Shown here in pieces: positions 11,831 through 23,380 of a DNA stretch of 64,000 bases. The stretch comes from Sipunculus nudus (taxonomy: Eukaryota > Annelida > Sipuncula > Golfingiida > Sipunculidae), in the NCBI GenBank assembly GCA_026874595.1, contig CM049314.1, forward strand, positions 57,832,300 through 57,896,299, written 5' to 3'. Both the position numbers and the translations under genes were made by a program. Numbering within the stretch: position 1 is the first letter of the stretch; each line of letters begins with the position of its first letter. The notes below the pieces were generated by a model, which did no database searches, was not told the origin of the DNA, and saw only the letters and a program-made list of their open reading frames with translations.

Positions 11831-12044
11831 TCTTGGACATCAAAACCTGGGGATAGATTGATATTTGATGGTTATCTGGAAGTGCGGGGCAATAAGGGCG
11901 TTAATCGAAACTATGAAAATGTACTCTAATTTTGGGATGTGGCCGTTTATTTTATTTGCACACGCAGTTTTTTTCTAAATCATATTTGACTCAGTCCGAC
12001 TTGTTATACATATATTGTTCCAGGTGTCTAAATGAGATGTTACC

Positions 12045-15000
12045 ATGGCGACTAGTTTCTTTACACTGTCTGATCAAGGCGTTACTACAAAAATGCAAGG
12101 CTGTCGATCGCTGACTTCTGTGTTTCCCGAAGCAATGGATTGTGGGAAGGATTTGATACAGACTCATGATGATGATTATGATGATGATGATGTTGTGATG
12201 ATTGACTTCCAGGACTGCGTCGACGGAGAAGTTAATTTAATCGATTCAATGTAAACATTAACTGTTTATTGCATCTTGATTCGTAAAATCTAAGTTGTAG
12301 GGATATTCCATTTTATTGTCTGATTTTGCAGCCTTTCTTTAATAGAAGTACGTATATTTGGAAATAACATGATTAATTATGCTATTTCGTTGAGCGCAAA
12401 ATGTACACTCATGCGCATTACAAAATGAATGTATAATATATATATATATATTTATATTTTTATATATTTATATTCACACCTGTGTATTTTACTTTGGATA
12501 TCCGAATCTTTCGCAGCAGAACTGAAGCTACCCATGGTTGTTTGGAGAGGTACACGGTGTATATCCAAGACAAAGACTGTGAGCTCTACTGGAAAGCGGA
12601 CGCCAACGGACAGATCACAATGACACCCATCGATCCAACTAACTATAAAAAATGTGAGTAACCTGTATAAACCTTTCTTTATCGTAACCTGAACAATGCA
12701 CTCAATACATCGGCATACCGGGCTTTTTTTGAGAAAATCATTTTCGACAAGGTCTGTGAAAGTCAGATATCAAGACGGTATGAAGAATGGGAATTGCGAA
12801 ATACCTTTGTTGGATTACATATTTATTTCAACAGGATAACAAGGTAGCCGACAAGGCTAATGCAAATGCTAAATATCAGCCTCATCTGTCAGACTCTAAG
12901 CAAATAGATTCGGCCCATGTCAACACATCTTAAATCCAAAAAATGTTTGATCCCACTCACTATTGTATCTCACCACCACGGCAAGCCAGAACGTGGCAAT
13001 GTCGGGAATAAATGTGATTGAAGACCACGTTCTAGTGGCGTTCGCGGCACGTTCTTCCCACGGCATTCTCGTTTAATTCTACGGCATACTGTTAAAATTC
13101 TGTTCTCATACGGTAAAACGTGGCTTTTACTAGAAGAACGTAGAAAGCCAAAGTTCCAATGAGGATTCGCCACATTCTCGCTGCGGTGCGCTACTTGTTT
13201 TTTACGTTTACCTATCACTATTTTTTAGCTGCAGGGTCACAGTTAACACGTTCAGACACTTTTTCATACGGTATCCTCGGAAAAGGGCCACGTACTTAGG
13301 TGACAAGAGGATCTTTCGTTATCAAGCTCCCAGGGTTTACAGCCTGGGTTTCATCCAGGGTGCCACAAGGAGCAAAATTCTGAGCTAGGGGCCACTTCCA
13401 GTCTCGTTCGTTTTGAATATTTCAAAGAGAAATGATCATGACCATCTACGTTCATTCACGGCCTACCAGTTCCTCTAACGAACCTGAAAAATGTGGCGAA
13501 CTTGGTGAGACCTAGGTTTACCCCAAAACCAGACTGGGGTCCCTAGGAACCTGCCCCAACACAAGAAAGGGAGATACCACTCAGCTAGTTTGGTGTAACT
13601 TTGTGACATTGAAGGTATTAGCTGCATTAAATTATGAGTTTCTATTTAGATAACTAACTGTGACAAAAATCTAAACACTACATTTTGCATTGGGAAGGAC
13701 AAAATGAGTCAAAATAAAGCAAACATCTATTCAGCTATTTTTTTCAAGGAATCTACAAACCTACTGAGTGCCCTTCAATAAAAAAATATATACTATTTCA
13801 GACCGTTTCCGGCTGTTCATCTACCGTTACTCCAAAGGTAAACACCCAACAGTGGTGGTCATATCTACAACTGATGGAAGCAATCAATATGTAGACATCC
13901 CCAACTCGCATCATAATCTTAAGTTAAAGGTAGGTATGCCAATTTATTCTCTGTGCATTAAATAAAACATATATGTCATGAAATAAGTCATGTAAGTTTA
14001 AATTCTTTGTGCCCGACGTGCACTTTGTGCATCTTCACTATTCCATTTCGAATTCGGACTACAAGACAGGGCGGTAGCATTCGCTTCCCCTTATTGTCCC
14101 CTGTTGTCAACCAGGCCAAGTGACCGCCGCACCTGCGGGTCTTGGGTTTGAAATCATCCTCATTGTTGGATCATACAACCGTAATCCCCTAAAAATGCAC
14201 TCGTCTGTGAGAGAATCACGGCTAGAGTCCTAAGAGAAAACCATTTGGCACAGATGATATCACATTGAAAATGTACACATGGCATAAAGGAAGGACTCGG
14301 TCGATTTTTGTGTCCTTTAAATTTGACATTTATAATGTTTTACGCAAACAAGGCTTTCCAACTATCTTAATTAAGAAATAAAATAATTTTCAGGGCGAAG
14401 CTGTTATTCGAAAATGCTTTTAAGTCTTTTTAAGTTTTGATTTTTTATTTCACCTAGTTTTGAATTACGAATTTTATTCGAAAGATTTACTGGCATTTTT
14501 CAAATCTAACAATGGTACTTTTTTCAAACAATCAGGTGATACCATTGATCTTATCGCAATTGAAAGGCTCCTGTGTCCCAGAGACACTGTGCATGTACCA
14601 TCGGAATCCGGAACAGTCTTCATATATCTGCTATGATGCTCTATGGCTTTTAATTGTATGTGGTCATTAAGCAAGAAACTTAAAAACTAAGAACTGCCTG
14701 GAACAGTTAAATTACCTGTGTACAAAAATTTAATATATACATAATTAGATATAATAATATATATAATATTAAATATATATTATATAAAACACAAAGAATT
14801 ATCTGATAGTTGGATATCAAATGTATTTTAGTTCATATTTTTAATGCATTATGTGTGAAGGCCGGTTACCAAGACTTACATAGAGTGTGGAGTGTACATC
14901 CCGAGTATCTACTCTACTTCTACAGAAGCAGTGGAAGTGACGTCAAACTGGAACTTGTCGCGCGACCTGGTGGGTATAAAAATAAATATAATATGTAAAA

Positions 15001-15066
15001 TAATTGTATGGAATGGTTGTTAAACTATACTCGATAGATACAATACGACCCATGATTATTAATGGG

Positions 15067-15114
<48 letters not shown>

Positions 15115-16532
15115 TGGTACCCAGCACAATTATGAGAATCTAATAAAACGGTTGCATATCATTCTGTGCGGGTCTACCAATTAATGGATGCAATGTAGTT
15201 GCAATACGTGTGTCCGGAGATACAGATTTTCCGTTACTTACGGTAAACTCTTTTAAAAACAAGGCGAAAAATGTCATTTACGATTATGACAGTGTGGGAC
15301 GAAAAAAGGGAAAATAGCTGGAGGGAGTACTCGCCTCTGTGTTATTATGGGAATCTTTTACAGGAATCAAGCCGTATGCACATTTAAAGTTCGCAAAATC
15401 ATTTCAAACGTGGTAGGTAGCAGGAACTGTAGTACAACAGTATTAAAGAATAATAATGTAATTAGTTTTCCTGCTGTCAATGAATTTTCATTTATTCTAT
15501 ATGAATTCGGTTACGGAAACAAGTTGGGTTTCTCCTTATTAGTGTGACCGTGTTTAGTGCATATTATAATGAGGGATGACCGGGTGTTAAGCGAACGCTA
15601 GGTTAAGGTATATGAGTGAGATTCGCATGGTTTTTTAAAAATTAATTTTCAAACCCCAATATGAAAACCGTTTCTTAGGGTAGTAGCTTTGTTTGGTCAC
15701 TGGTGGTGCGTTTTATCAGTCATGCTACCCGCGGTGTGTCAGGCGCTGTGTTTTAAAGCACTGGACACTGGTTGCATTGTTACGTCATGCCAGGGAAATT
15801 TGTAGATTTCAGTCACACTGTGGGAGATAGAATGCTGGACTTGCACATTTAAAACATGTATATTTCACTTTAAACAGTTGGAACAGGTGTCTTGATGTTC
15901 GCTGGCAGGTTCACCGCAAAATGCCTATGTCCCTGGCACTGTAACATATCTAGGCTGGGGAATGATTGTATATTAAGTAACGTAGCCTCCAATAACAGTA
16001 GACGTGCACAACGAGTAAACAAGCGCCAAATAAAGATGTTCATGTTAAACAAGAGTATACAGAAAATTAATTCCCCTTGACGTGCACAAGGCTTAACTGC
16101 TTGCCGCCATGTTGCTTGTTTGACCCCCAACTGGTCAAAAGTCCATGGCAAATCTAACCTCCTTTACTAAAGAGTAGGGATCTCCGGACACGGGTATTGA
16201 AGATGCCGGCCTTGTAAATTTTTATATAAACAAGTTACTGGCAAGCAATATTTAATGGTTTAGTGCCCGGAAAAGGGTAGGGGATTGTTTATATAGTTGA
16301 CTCTGATCGGTTTAAGCCAATATTTGTACCAACAGGCATGATCGGCTCTGAATGTACAGTAAACAGTAAACCCTTATGTAAGTGATGTAATGATATCCCG
16401 CATGTTAGCTCATAGATGACCATATGTTTGAACGATTCTTGAAAACGGGTATCATAAACTTCCTGTGAAGTGTGTAACTGTATTATCGTTTGTTATCCTT
16501 TTTTGAAAATAATGTAAACACAGTAGCCTTAA

Positions 16533-16573
<41 letters not shown>

Positions 16574-18412
16574 ATAAAATATGGGAGGTTTTATAGGATT
16601 CGTGTTCTCACAGACCTCTCATTTAAACAGAACAAAATTTTCTGTCATAGCCCCCAGAAGTGGTTTACTCATTATTTACATAACTCATTTACAGGAACGT
16701 TCATTACTCTTGACAGTTGTCATGGGATTTGCGTCGAAAATTACCCGCACTGGTTTAACGTGTGGCCGATGATAGGTGTTTCCGGCAGCGAGGTGGCGAC
16801 ACTGATCACGACAGGAAGAACCGGTCAGCCATTGGTTCTGAATGTCAGGGAGAACAAGCTTGTTGGTGAAGACAAAGAACCGAGCAATGAAGGCAGGTTA
16901 TGCTCTCTACACAGTTATAAATTTATATACATTAATGTTAATCCTTAATAATTTTCGGTATACCGTGTAATGAATATAAACCTTAAATGAATTGATATAA
17001 ATTGTTTATGATGCTACATCAATGATTGAGGTATTCAGTATATAGTGACAGATAGCGTATTTGATATGCATTAGTTTGCTTATATGAGGAACATATAGAG
17101 AATAATATAGTTTTAAACGCAAAAGCTCGTCTGTTTTTCTTTCAGATAATTTCAAGGTATATCATTATGATTACCGTGTTGGGGATCACACCTTTGATGC
17201 TGTAGTTCTGTATCATGTCGCTAGTGGGCGTGTCATCCGGGTCAGTATCTTGGAGGACCCGCTCAGGGTTACAGGTATTATAACAGAGGTAAGACTTTAT
17301 CTCTCTTGATTTTCTTTATCTCTCATTTATCTCAAATTTATTTGTCCGTATTTTATTTTGGGCTGATCGGGCAAATAATAGTGATAAGTTGTTCACTCAG
17401 AATTCTTGCATTTTGATTATAGATATTATATACATTAAAGTCCCTTATTTTCAAAACTTTAGAAGAATTTTGAACGATCGTTTGGAACAGCGTACTTTCG
17501 AAAAATTGGAACGCTCATAGAGACGGGCGTACAACGCAATCTTAGGTACTCCCAGTTGCAGTTTCTGGCTTACCTGTAGACTGGTTCCAACTCCAATATG
17601 CACGCTCATACTGGTTGTCATGGACGCTGTCGCGGTCCTGCTGGTTTATTCTTGCATAGTTCTTGAAAATAACTTTATTAAGTCACTTCTGGTTTTATCC
17701 AGTTTTAAAATATTGAAGAATGAGTCGTTGCACAAAAATTGAATGATGGATGTATAAATAATACAATATGCTGAATAAGTTTGATATTCCATTGTACGTG
17801 GCATTGATTTATCATTAATATCCATTATTCTTATCATTAATGTCACATGCAGTGTACAGCCAACTTCTGGCAACTTCACCGAGCATTATATATACATATT
17901 GGAGTTAGAACCAGACTACCGGGACTACTTAAGATGGCGCTGTACGCCCGTCTCTATGATTGGTAGAAAACAATGATAGAGAGGGGTTCCAGTCTATTCA
18001 GTTCCGGTAATTTCAAAATTATTATGTTTTTCCTTGCTTGGTATGTCTGTTAATTTTGAACATATACCGAGCTTAGCTTTTTTTTAGGATTAGGGCAATG
18101 CACAAGGAATAATCTGTTCAAATTGTTAGCAAAATTTATTACACCGTAACATGTTTTTGATTGAAAGGAATCTTTTCTCGGTGGGGGTTATCCCGACTGA
18201 GGGTCATGGCTATTTATTATGGACATAATTCATTCCTGAGCTGACGTAGCGGTCATCCAACAATGGACACTCATTTTATTTGTAGACAGTGGCGCCAATT
18301 TATCTTCCTGAGTAGGTGGTGTGTCGGGTGGGGGGGGGGGAGTAGACTCAACGGTCTTGGAAGGACAACTGTTTTATAGAAATATTTTAATCCTGTGCCA
18401 CATTTTATTCCG

Positions 18413-18462
<50 letters not shown>

Positions 18463-19542
18463 TTAAAAAAATAAATTCTAAACAAGGCTCAGCTATATTA
18501 TGTTTTATAGTAAATTCAGAAAAGGAGAAATCCAGCCAAAGTCTATCATTCGAACTTTTAATACATAATTAGAAATCTTATTATCTGAATGACTGGGGCC
18601 CGGGGATGATAATATTGATTAACACCTGTTGCTATAACAAGGGGTATATACCCCTTTACCCCCTGTACTGACGCCACTGTGTGTAGAACAATGACATGTT
18701 TGACAAGGATCCTGGCGGAGTTAAACATGTAGGACGGAACTACATTTTACATTTTTATTTCATGTAAAGACTTACATGTTTACTTAACAGGAAGAGAGGG
18801 ACCCAGACGCTTTTGCAAGGTTAGAGAAGGCAGATGGACGCGTGTTTTTGTTAAAGGCCACTGCAGAGGGAATCGTTCTTGCAAGTCATGAAGATCCAGG
18901 TAAGCTTTTTAAAAGCAGACAAACGTACACTCAAGAATTAAAATCGTGACATCTCGTGCCCCACTCTGCTACTTCTCATATATGGAAACAAGATGTGCCA
19001 GATATACACGTGGTAAAGACGGGGTACACGAACGTTGATGTAAACTAGGTTTGCTGTGTGACAGCACACAACCAAACTAAATTTGATTTAATGGATTCGG
19101 ATATCCACTAGCTGGTTTAACAAAATCTGTTTGAAATGTTTGATTTGAGCATTTACGTATGTGAGCTATGAAGCTTGTTGCGAAGTACCAACAATTAAAG
19201 AGAGAAAACAATATGAGAAAAACCTGATTGACACATAATCATTAAATACGATTAAATTTGGACATTTTATAAATTATTTCACAGGTGTGATGATATAAAA
19301 TGTATAAATTATGTTAATATACCTCCAGTTTGTTTTCAGATATGCATCTTGCCGTTCAGCTACAGTTAGAACCCGGAGTGCATCCGGTCATTTTGACAAC
19401 AAGGAGTTTACGAAATCTAAAATTTCACTTCAAGTTCACAAAGATTCAGATACCTGAACGTAAGAAACAACAAACTGTTTTATTCAGAAGACCTTCCGTC
19501 AGGAGATCTCAGTCCATGTCCAGTAGTATTAATTATAAGTGA
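12045..19542 (+). CDS. Unrecognised eight-exon gene: leaderless protein with two duplicated beta-rich halves
   Basis: Coding exons: 12045-12250, 12517-12653, 13802-13929, 14861-14969, 16695-16892, 17146-17288, 18791-18899 and 19340-19542. All phases join (2,1,0,1,1,0,1), giving 1233 nt and 410 residues. The start ATG has an in-frame stop just upstream. Residues 1-68 have no signal peptide and carry an acidic run at 42-49 (DDDYDDDD). The rest is beta-strand-like, without a membrane span, in two related halves: exons 2-4 and 5-7 share end phases 1,0,1. Exon 3 (RFRLFIYRYSKGK) resembles exon 6 (NFKVYHYDYRVGD), and exons 4 and 7 are both 109 nt. The tail is basic and serine-rich (RRPSVRRSQSMSSS). 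I do not recognise the family. A double beta-trefoil, leaderless cytokine-like protein is an inference, based on layout and on an ID-P-x-NY-x-K segment recalling the IL-1 family. One intron appears to be GC-AG. Exact ends rest on splice consensus and phase only. Confidence 0.75.
14040..14240 (-). mobile_element. SINE body fragment, minus strand (intronic)
   Basis: It matches the body of the 9640-10008 SINE: GACAGGGCGGTAGCATTCGC, CGCACCTGCGGGTCTTGG and CACTCGTCTGTGAGAGAATC occur in the same order. The tRNA-like head is missing or decayed. It lies in the intron between the third and fourth coding exons of the 12045-19542 gene. Confidence 0.75.
15068..15113. repeat. (TA)n microsatellite (intronic)
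   Basis: About 22 TA units in the intron between coding exons 4 and 5. Confidence 0.95.
16535..16571. repeat. (TA)n microsatellite just upstream of exon 5
   Basis: A TA run about 125 bases upstream of the acceptor at 16694. Confidence 0.93.
17516..17958. repeat. Imperfect inverted-repeat element (MITE-like) in an intron
   Basis: The left arm, 17516-17607, begins CATAGAGACGGGCGTAC and contains GACTGGTTCCAACTCCAATA. The right arm, 17881-17958, contains its reverse complement (GTACGCCCGTCTCTATG at the outer end). Arms are about 80-90 bp around a 270-bp centre, inside the intron between coding exons 6 and 7. There is no coding capacity, as expected for a non-autonomous element. Confidence 0.75.
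18416..18460. repeat. (TA)n microsatellite (intronic)
   Basis: About 22 TA units in the intron between coding exons 6 and 7. Confidence 0.95.
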
Positions 19543-20560
19543 CATCAGATGAGCTGTTCACTTTTTTAAACGACCCGGATGAGTCTGTGCAAAAACAAAA
19601 CTTCACACAAACAATGCCGCGAGCAGTTGGTTCATCACATCACAATTCAATGAATGATTACCTAGCAAAAATAGTATAGTCAATGATGTATCAAACGGTT
19701 CATTTTGCAAAATACCTTTACTTAAGGTAGATGTCTTATTGATAAACACGATCCAATATGGTAGAGGATTAGGTCTCAAAACCAATCAGATTTATGTATT
19801 GAGATTGAGAGAACATCGGCGTCCAATATTAGATGACTTGGCCAAATCAGATTGGTCGTACAAAAAAAACTTACACTGCCATAGGAAACAGAACCAGATC
19901 GATGGAACTGTTAAGGAACATATAATGCATAAAAGGGGTCAGTGGTTGCAACTACCATCCGATAGAGTGGGTATTTTTATCCTGGTTGAAGCCAAAAAAT
20001 ACAAGACAGGGGTACAATCAGCAAATACGAAAAGACGAAGACAAGTTACTCTTCTTATGTATATGTAAAAAAGTCTCAAACGACAAATAATGAAAGCTCA
20101 ATGTGGTCTAACGGGACAGCATCTTATGTATCACTCGGACAGCTAGTACCTGAAGCATATTCAGAGCAAACTTCACCATTAAATATCTGAAGCATGTCTG
20201 ATTCGACTTCTTCAAAGACATCTGTGCAAATTGGGAACCTATTTCGTCATCCAGATGACCCTTTTATTTCTTTTTTTTTTTCAAAATCGGAATTACAACA
20301 ACATACTGAGGAAAGAAGTATTAAAGCACCCAGGGAGATGTATAAAGTTATTTTCAGGAAAAAGGGAAGAAAGATTAGGCTATTCGCACTTTTACAGTGA
20401 CACTTCTTGAACCGTCAGAGATAACGCTTACTAAGGAACAACCTGCCGCTTATACTATAAGGAAAAAATTAAGTTGAGGACTAATTGATTGAACACGATC
20501 TAAAAGTTTCTCTGAAATGCATGGCATCCTGTCGACTACAAACTTATATAGAATCCTTGA
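19543..20560. other. 3' UTR and unclassified DNA with short open frames
   Basis: The first few hundred bases after the stop at 19540-19542 probably include the 3' UTR. Open frames at 19739-20068 (109 codons) and 20194-20400 have no recognised domain. They are lysine- and glutamine-rich and directly precede a LINE relic on the same strand, so they may be decayed parts of that LINE. Confidence 0.35.
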
Positions 20561-20599
20561 GACCACTAAGCTTAATAATTGTTTACTGTAAGGTGTTAT

Positions 20600-21060
20600 G
20601 TAAAATTCTTGTTTCACAATTGTAAAAGGTTTTGCAAAACTTGGTCCACTCAGTTCAGAATGCTTTTGTTCTAAATATGTTTATGATATATTGGTGGAAC
20701 AAAATTCAACTGCAACTTCTTTATTGGTCCAATTAAGAGATACAATACAGGATGATAATATCAACTGGGAGAGTTACTTTGGAGCCATCCAAATAATGTC
20801 ATTGGATATGTTCTCAGAGGATTTCTTATTTAAAATACTCTACAACTATTAACCAACCAACAGTTTCCTATACAATTGAATTTTAGTTGATAGTTGCCGA
20901 TGTTCTTATTGCTTCATAAAATTTGAGACCAAGGAACACATTTTTTATGAATGTTTTGTAACAAAAACTCTGTATTTAAGAATTGTGGATTGGATGAAAT
21001 CAAATGGAGTGATAATGTCACCATAAACCTTGTCCACAGTATTGTATAGAATGTTTTCAA
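20600..21060 (+). mobile_element. Decayed non-LTR retrotransposon (LINE) 3' end
   Basis: At about 20895-21010 the plus strand can be read as C-x-C-x-x-C followed by ETKEHIFYEC and an aromatic-rich segment ending VDWMKSNG. This resembles the C-terminal zinc-knuckle region (pattern C-C-H-C, with EHIF-type spacing) after many LINE reverse transcriptases. Upstream, WESYFGAIQIMSLDMFSEDF fits the preceding region. Frames are broken and no reverse transcriptase core remains. Confidence 0.5.
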
Positions 21061-23380
21061 TAAAGAATAACCTTTTAATTCAGGTGCTCTTTACATTTAA
21101 AATGTGTGTATATCAAAGTTAAAAGAAATATGATCAGAACACAAGCAATTTAATGCCAGAATTTTTAAGGAGGTTGAAATATATAGTTGAGTAAAACAGA
21201 AATATAAGATTACTGCACATTTGGAAAAATGGGAAAAAATAAGGAAGAAAATTATAAAATACAGCAGCATTGTAGTTTTAGTATTGCAAGAAAATTCAAG
21301 GGGAAAAGATCACTAGAATATATGTATATTGTGGTAGATTGTACTAAGGCGATGAGTTCCGGAATCGACCAGACTTACCTCCAGGTTTTGGTAGAGAAGA
21401 GGCCCGACCTTGACCTCAGAGGGAAAGACCAGGATGGTGCTAAGCACACGGAGCTGAGCAGCTGACCGAATATGCACATCTTCTCACGCTGGGGATCGAT
21501 ATTCTTCAGTCTCAGGAGTGAGTATCTTAGTAGAGTAAGATACGCTGTACTCAAACTGGCGGCTAGTCTATTTGGAGCAGGGTAACATTTCATAAACGAG
21601 GTCGATATTAACCGGGGATGTCAATTTCGTTCTGGCTTGTACCCAGCTTGCTACATCGTCTGTTACTCGGCCCATCCTAGATAGTCCGCTGTGACTGTTG
21701 CTAATTTTAGATGCAACAGCAGACACGGACGGTTTTGTGTTAATTTGCCCGCAACCTGTAAGTAGAACAGGAAGGTTGACTTTTTTTATAACTGCTGCAT
21801 TATTTCAGTCACGTCACGATTTGACGTCACTCGTGGGAAATTGTAGCATTAAAAACCTCAGATACTGTAAATTTCGTACACAACCAATTGTATAACAGTC
21901 CCCTTATTCTTATAGTCCAGATTTGGATTGTTTTATCAGTTTGGTTACAGTTTATTAATGTGATAATTCTTATCTACAGATTATTATACTTCTGCTTATT
22001 CATATTTTATCTGACTTTTGCTTGTGACTTGACATTCTGTTAGCTCTGCTAATTTACCTTTGCTTTTGGCCTCACTGTGCATTCCGCTTGGTTTCAACGA
22101 TCTCTCTTGTAATTGTTGCTAGCATAAGAGAATTTATTCACCCTGTTCATCATGGCATCATCTGTGCATACTCCAGGAGTTTGAAGCATAAAGTCAGAGA
22201 TCTCAGTCTTTCAAACCAATCTGTACCCTGGTAATGAATCTGAAACAAATGTTATGCGCTTCCATGCTGCTGTAATATGGGTCAGAGACAGAACTGTGGC
22301 GTCAAGTCAAGCTGCAAACTCCAACTCTGATAACAAAAATGACCAAATTATGTATGCTTTGCCAAGAAGCAATATTTACCATTAGCGGCCAGATAAGCCA
22401 CCACCAGTTAAGCAGGCTACAGGATATTCATATGGCATGCAATATAATTCTGAAATTGTCCTTGACAGAACATGGCCACCTGTTGGAAACAGAGATTATT
22501 GTCTATTCCAGTTTGCTGGTGGGGCCACTGATTCCGTAGAATTGTCAGTGAAAATTCTTGCGGATTAGTTGGCCCTTATTCTTAGGAATGTTGAGGTTAC
22601 ATCTTTTCTCATTTATCAACATTGCTGTGTTTTCAAACATGTTGTTGATAAACAAGTTCAGGGAACCTTCACTGAGGCCTTATAAGAACTTTCAATGACC
22701 AGGATTCCCCTTAGTTCATTTAAATATACACAGAGGAAGCCAGGAAGCACATGTATTCTTTCTTTTATTTAATCATATTTTGTACTACATGTGTAATTGT
22801 TATTGAGAAACCCATAATTTCAAAGTACTTCTTATTTTTTTTCTCAGATTGTTTACACCTTGGTTTGAAGCATGGATTGATCGGAAGACGGGTGAACATT
22901 ACTTTGATCGTCAAAGTTAGAAATTTTCAGAAATAAAGAAATGAATGATTTATAATTTTCTTTATTCTGTTTAAGTACTACATATTTTCTCTTAAAATTT
23001 GATATACAAATTTTTTAAGCAACGGTTTCGAAAAGAGTTTGAAAGAAATGTTGCCTTGACTTGGCAAAGGATTAATTTATGCTTCAGATGAAGGGGACCT
23101 TTTGTAAAAGGGGTTATGCCCAATGTCTAGGGATACAATGGGATATTGTGTGACAGAAATGTCTAGGTTTTAATTTATTTAATTTCGGATTCATGAAAAT
23201 GAAATTACCATTAAAATATTTCTAACAATATTTCTTATTCTCTTTCCATAACAAGATAAAAATTGAGAAGACTAATGAGATAAATATCTTTTCATATAAA
23301 AACAGTCATTATCTGACAATTAAATTCGTGTTTATGGTGTAGGCACAATTTTTTTTATTTTCTATGTTTTTAAAAGAGCG
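21061..23380. other. Intergenic DNA, nothing recognised
   Basis: Short open frames at 21229-21465, 21698-21895 and 22339-22539 have no domain and no repeat partner here. The last 30 bases before 23381 are pyrimidine-rich and end TTTTTAAAAG, which looks like a splice acceptor in front of the acyl-CoA synthetase start. Confidence 0.4.

Noticed and set aside
17272-17280. Alternative donor ACAG followed by GTATTA in orphan exon 6
   Set aside because: Using it would change the phase and break the frame into exon 7; the GAG followed by GTAAGA donor at 17289 keeps it.
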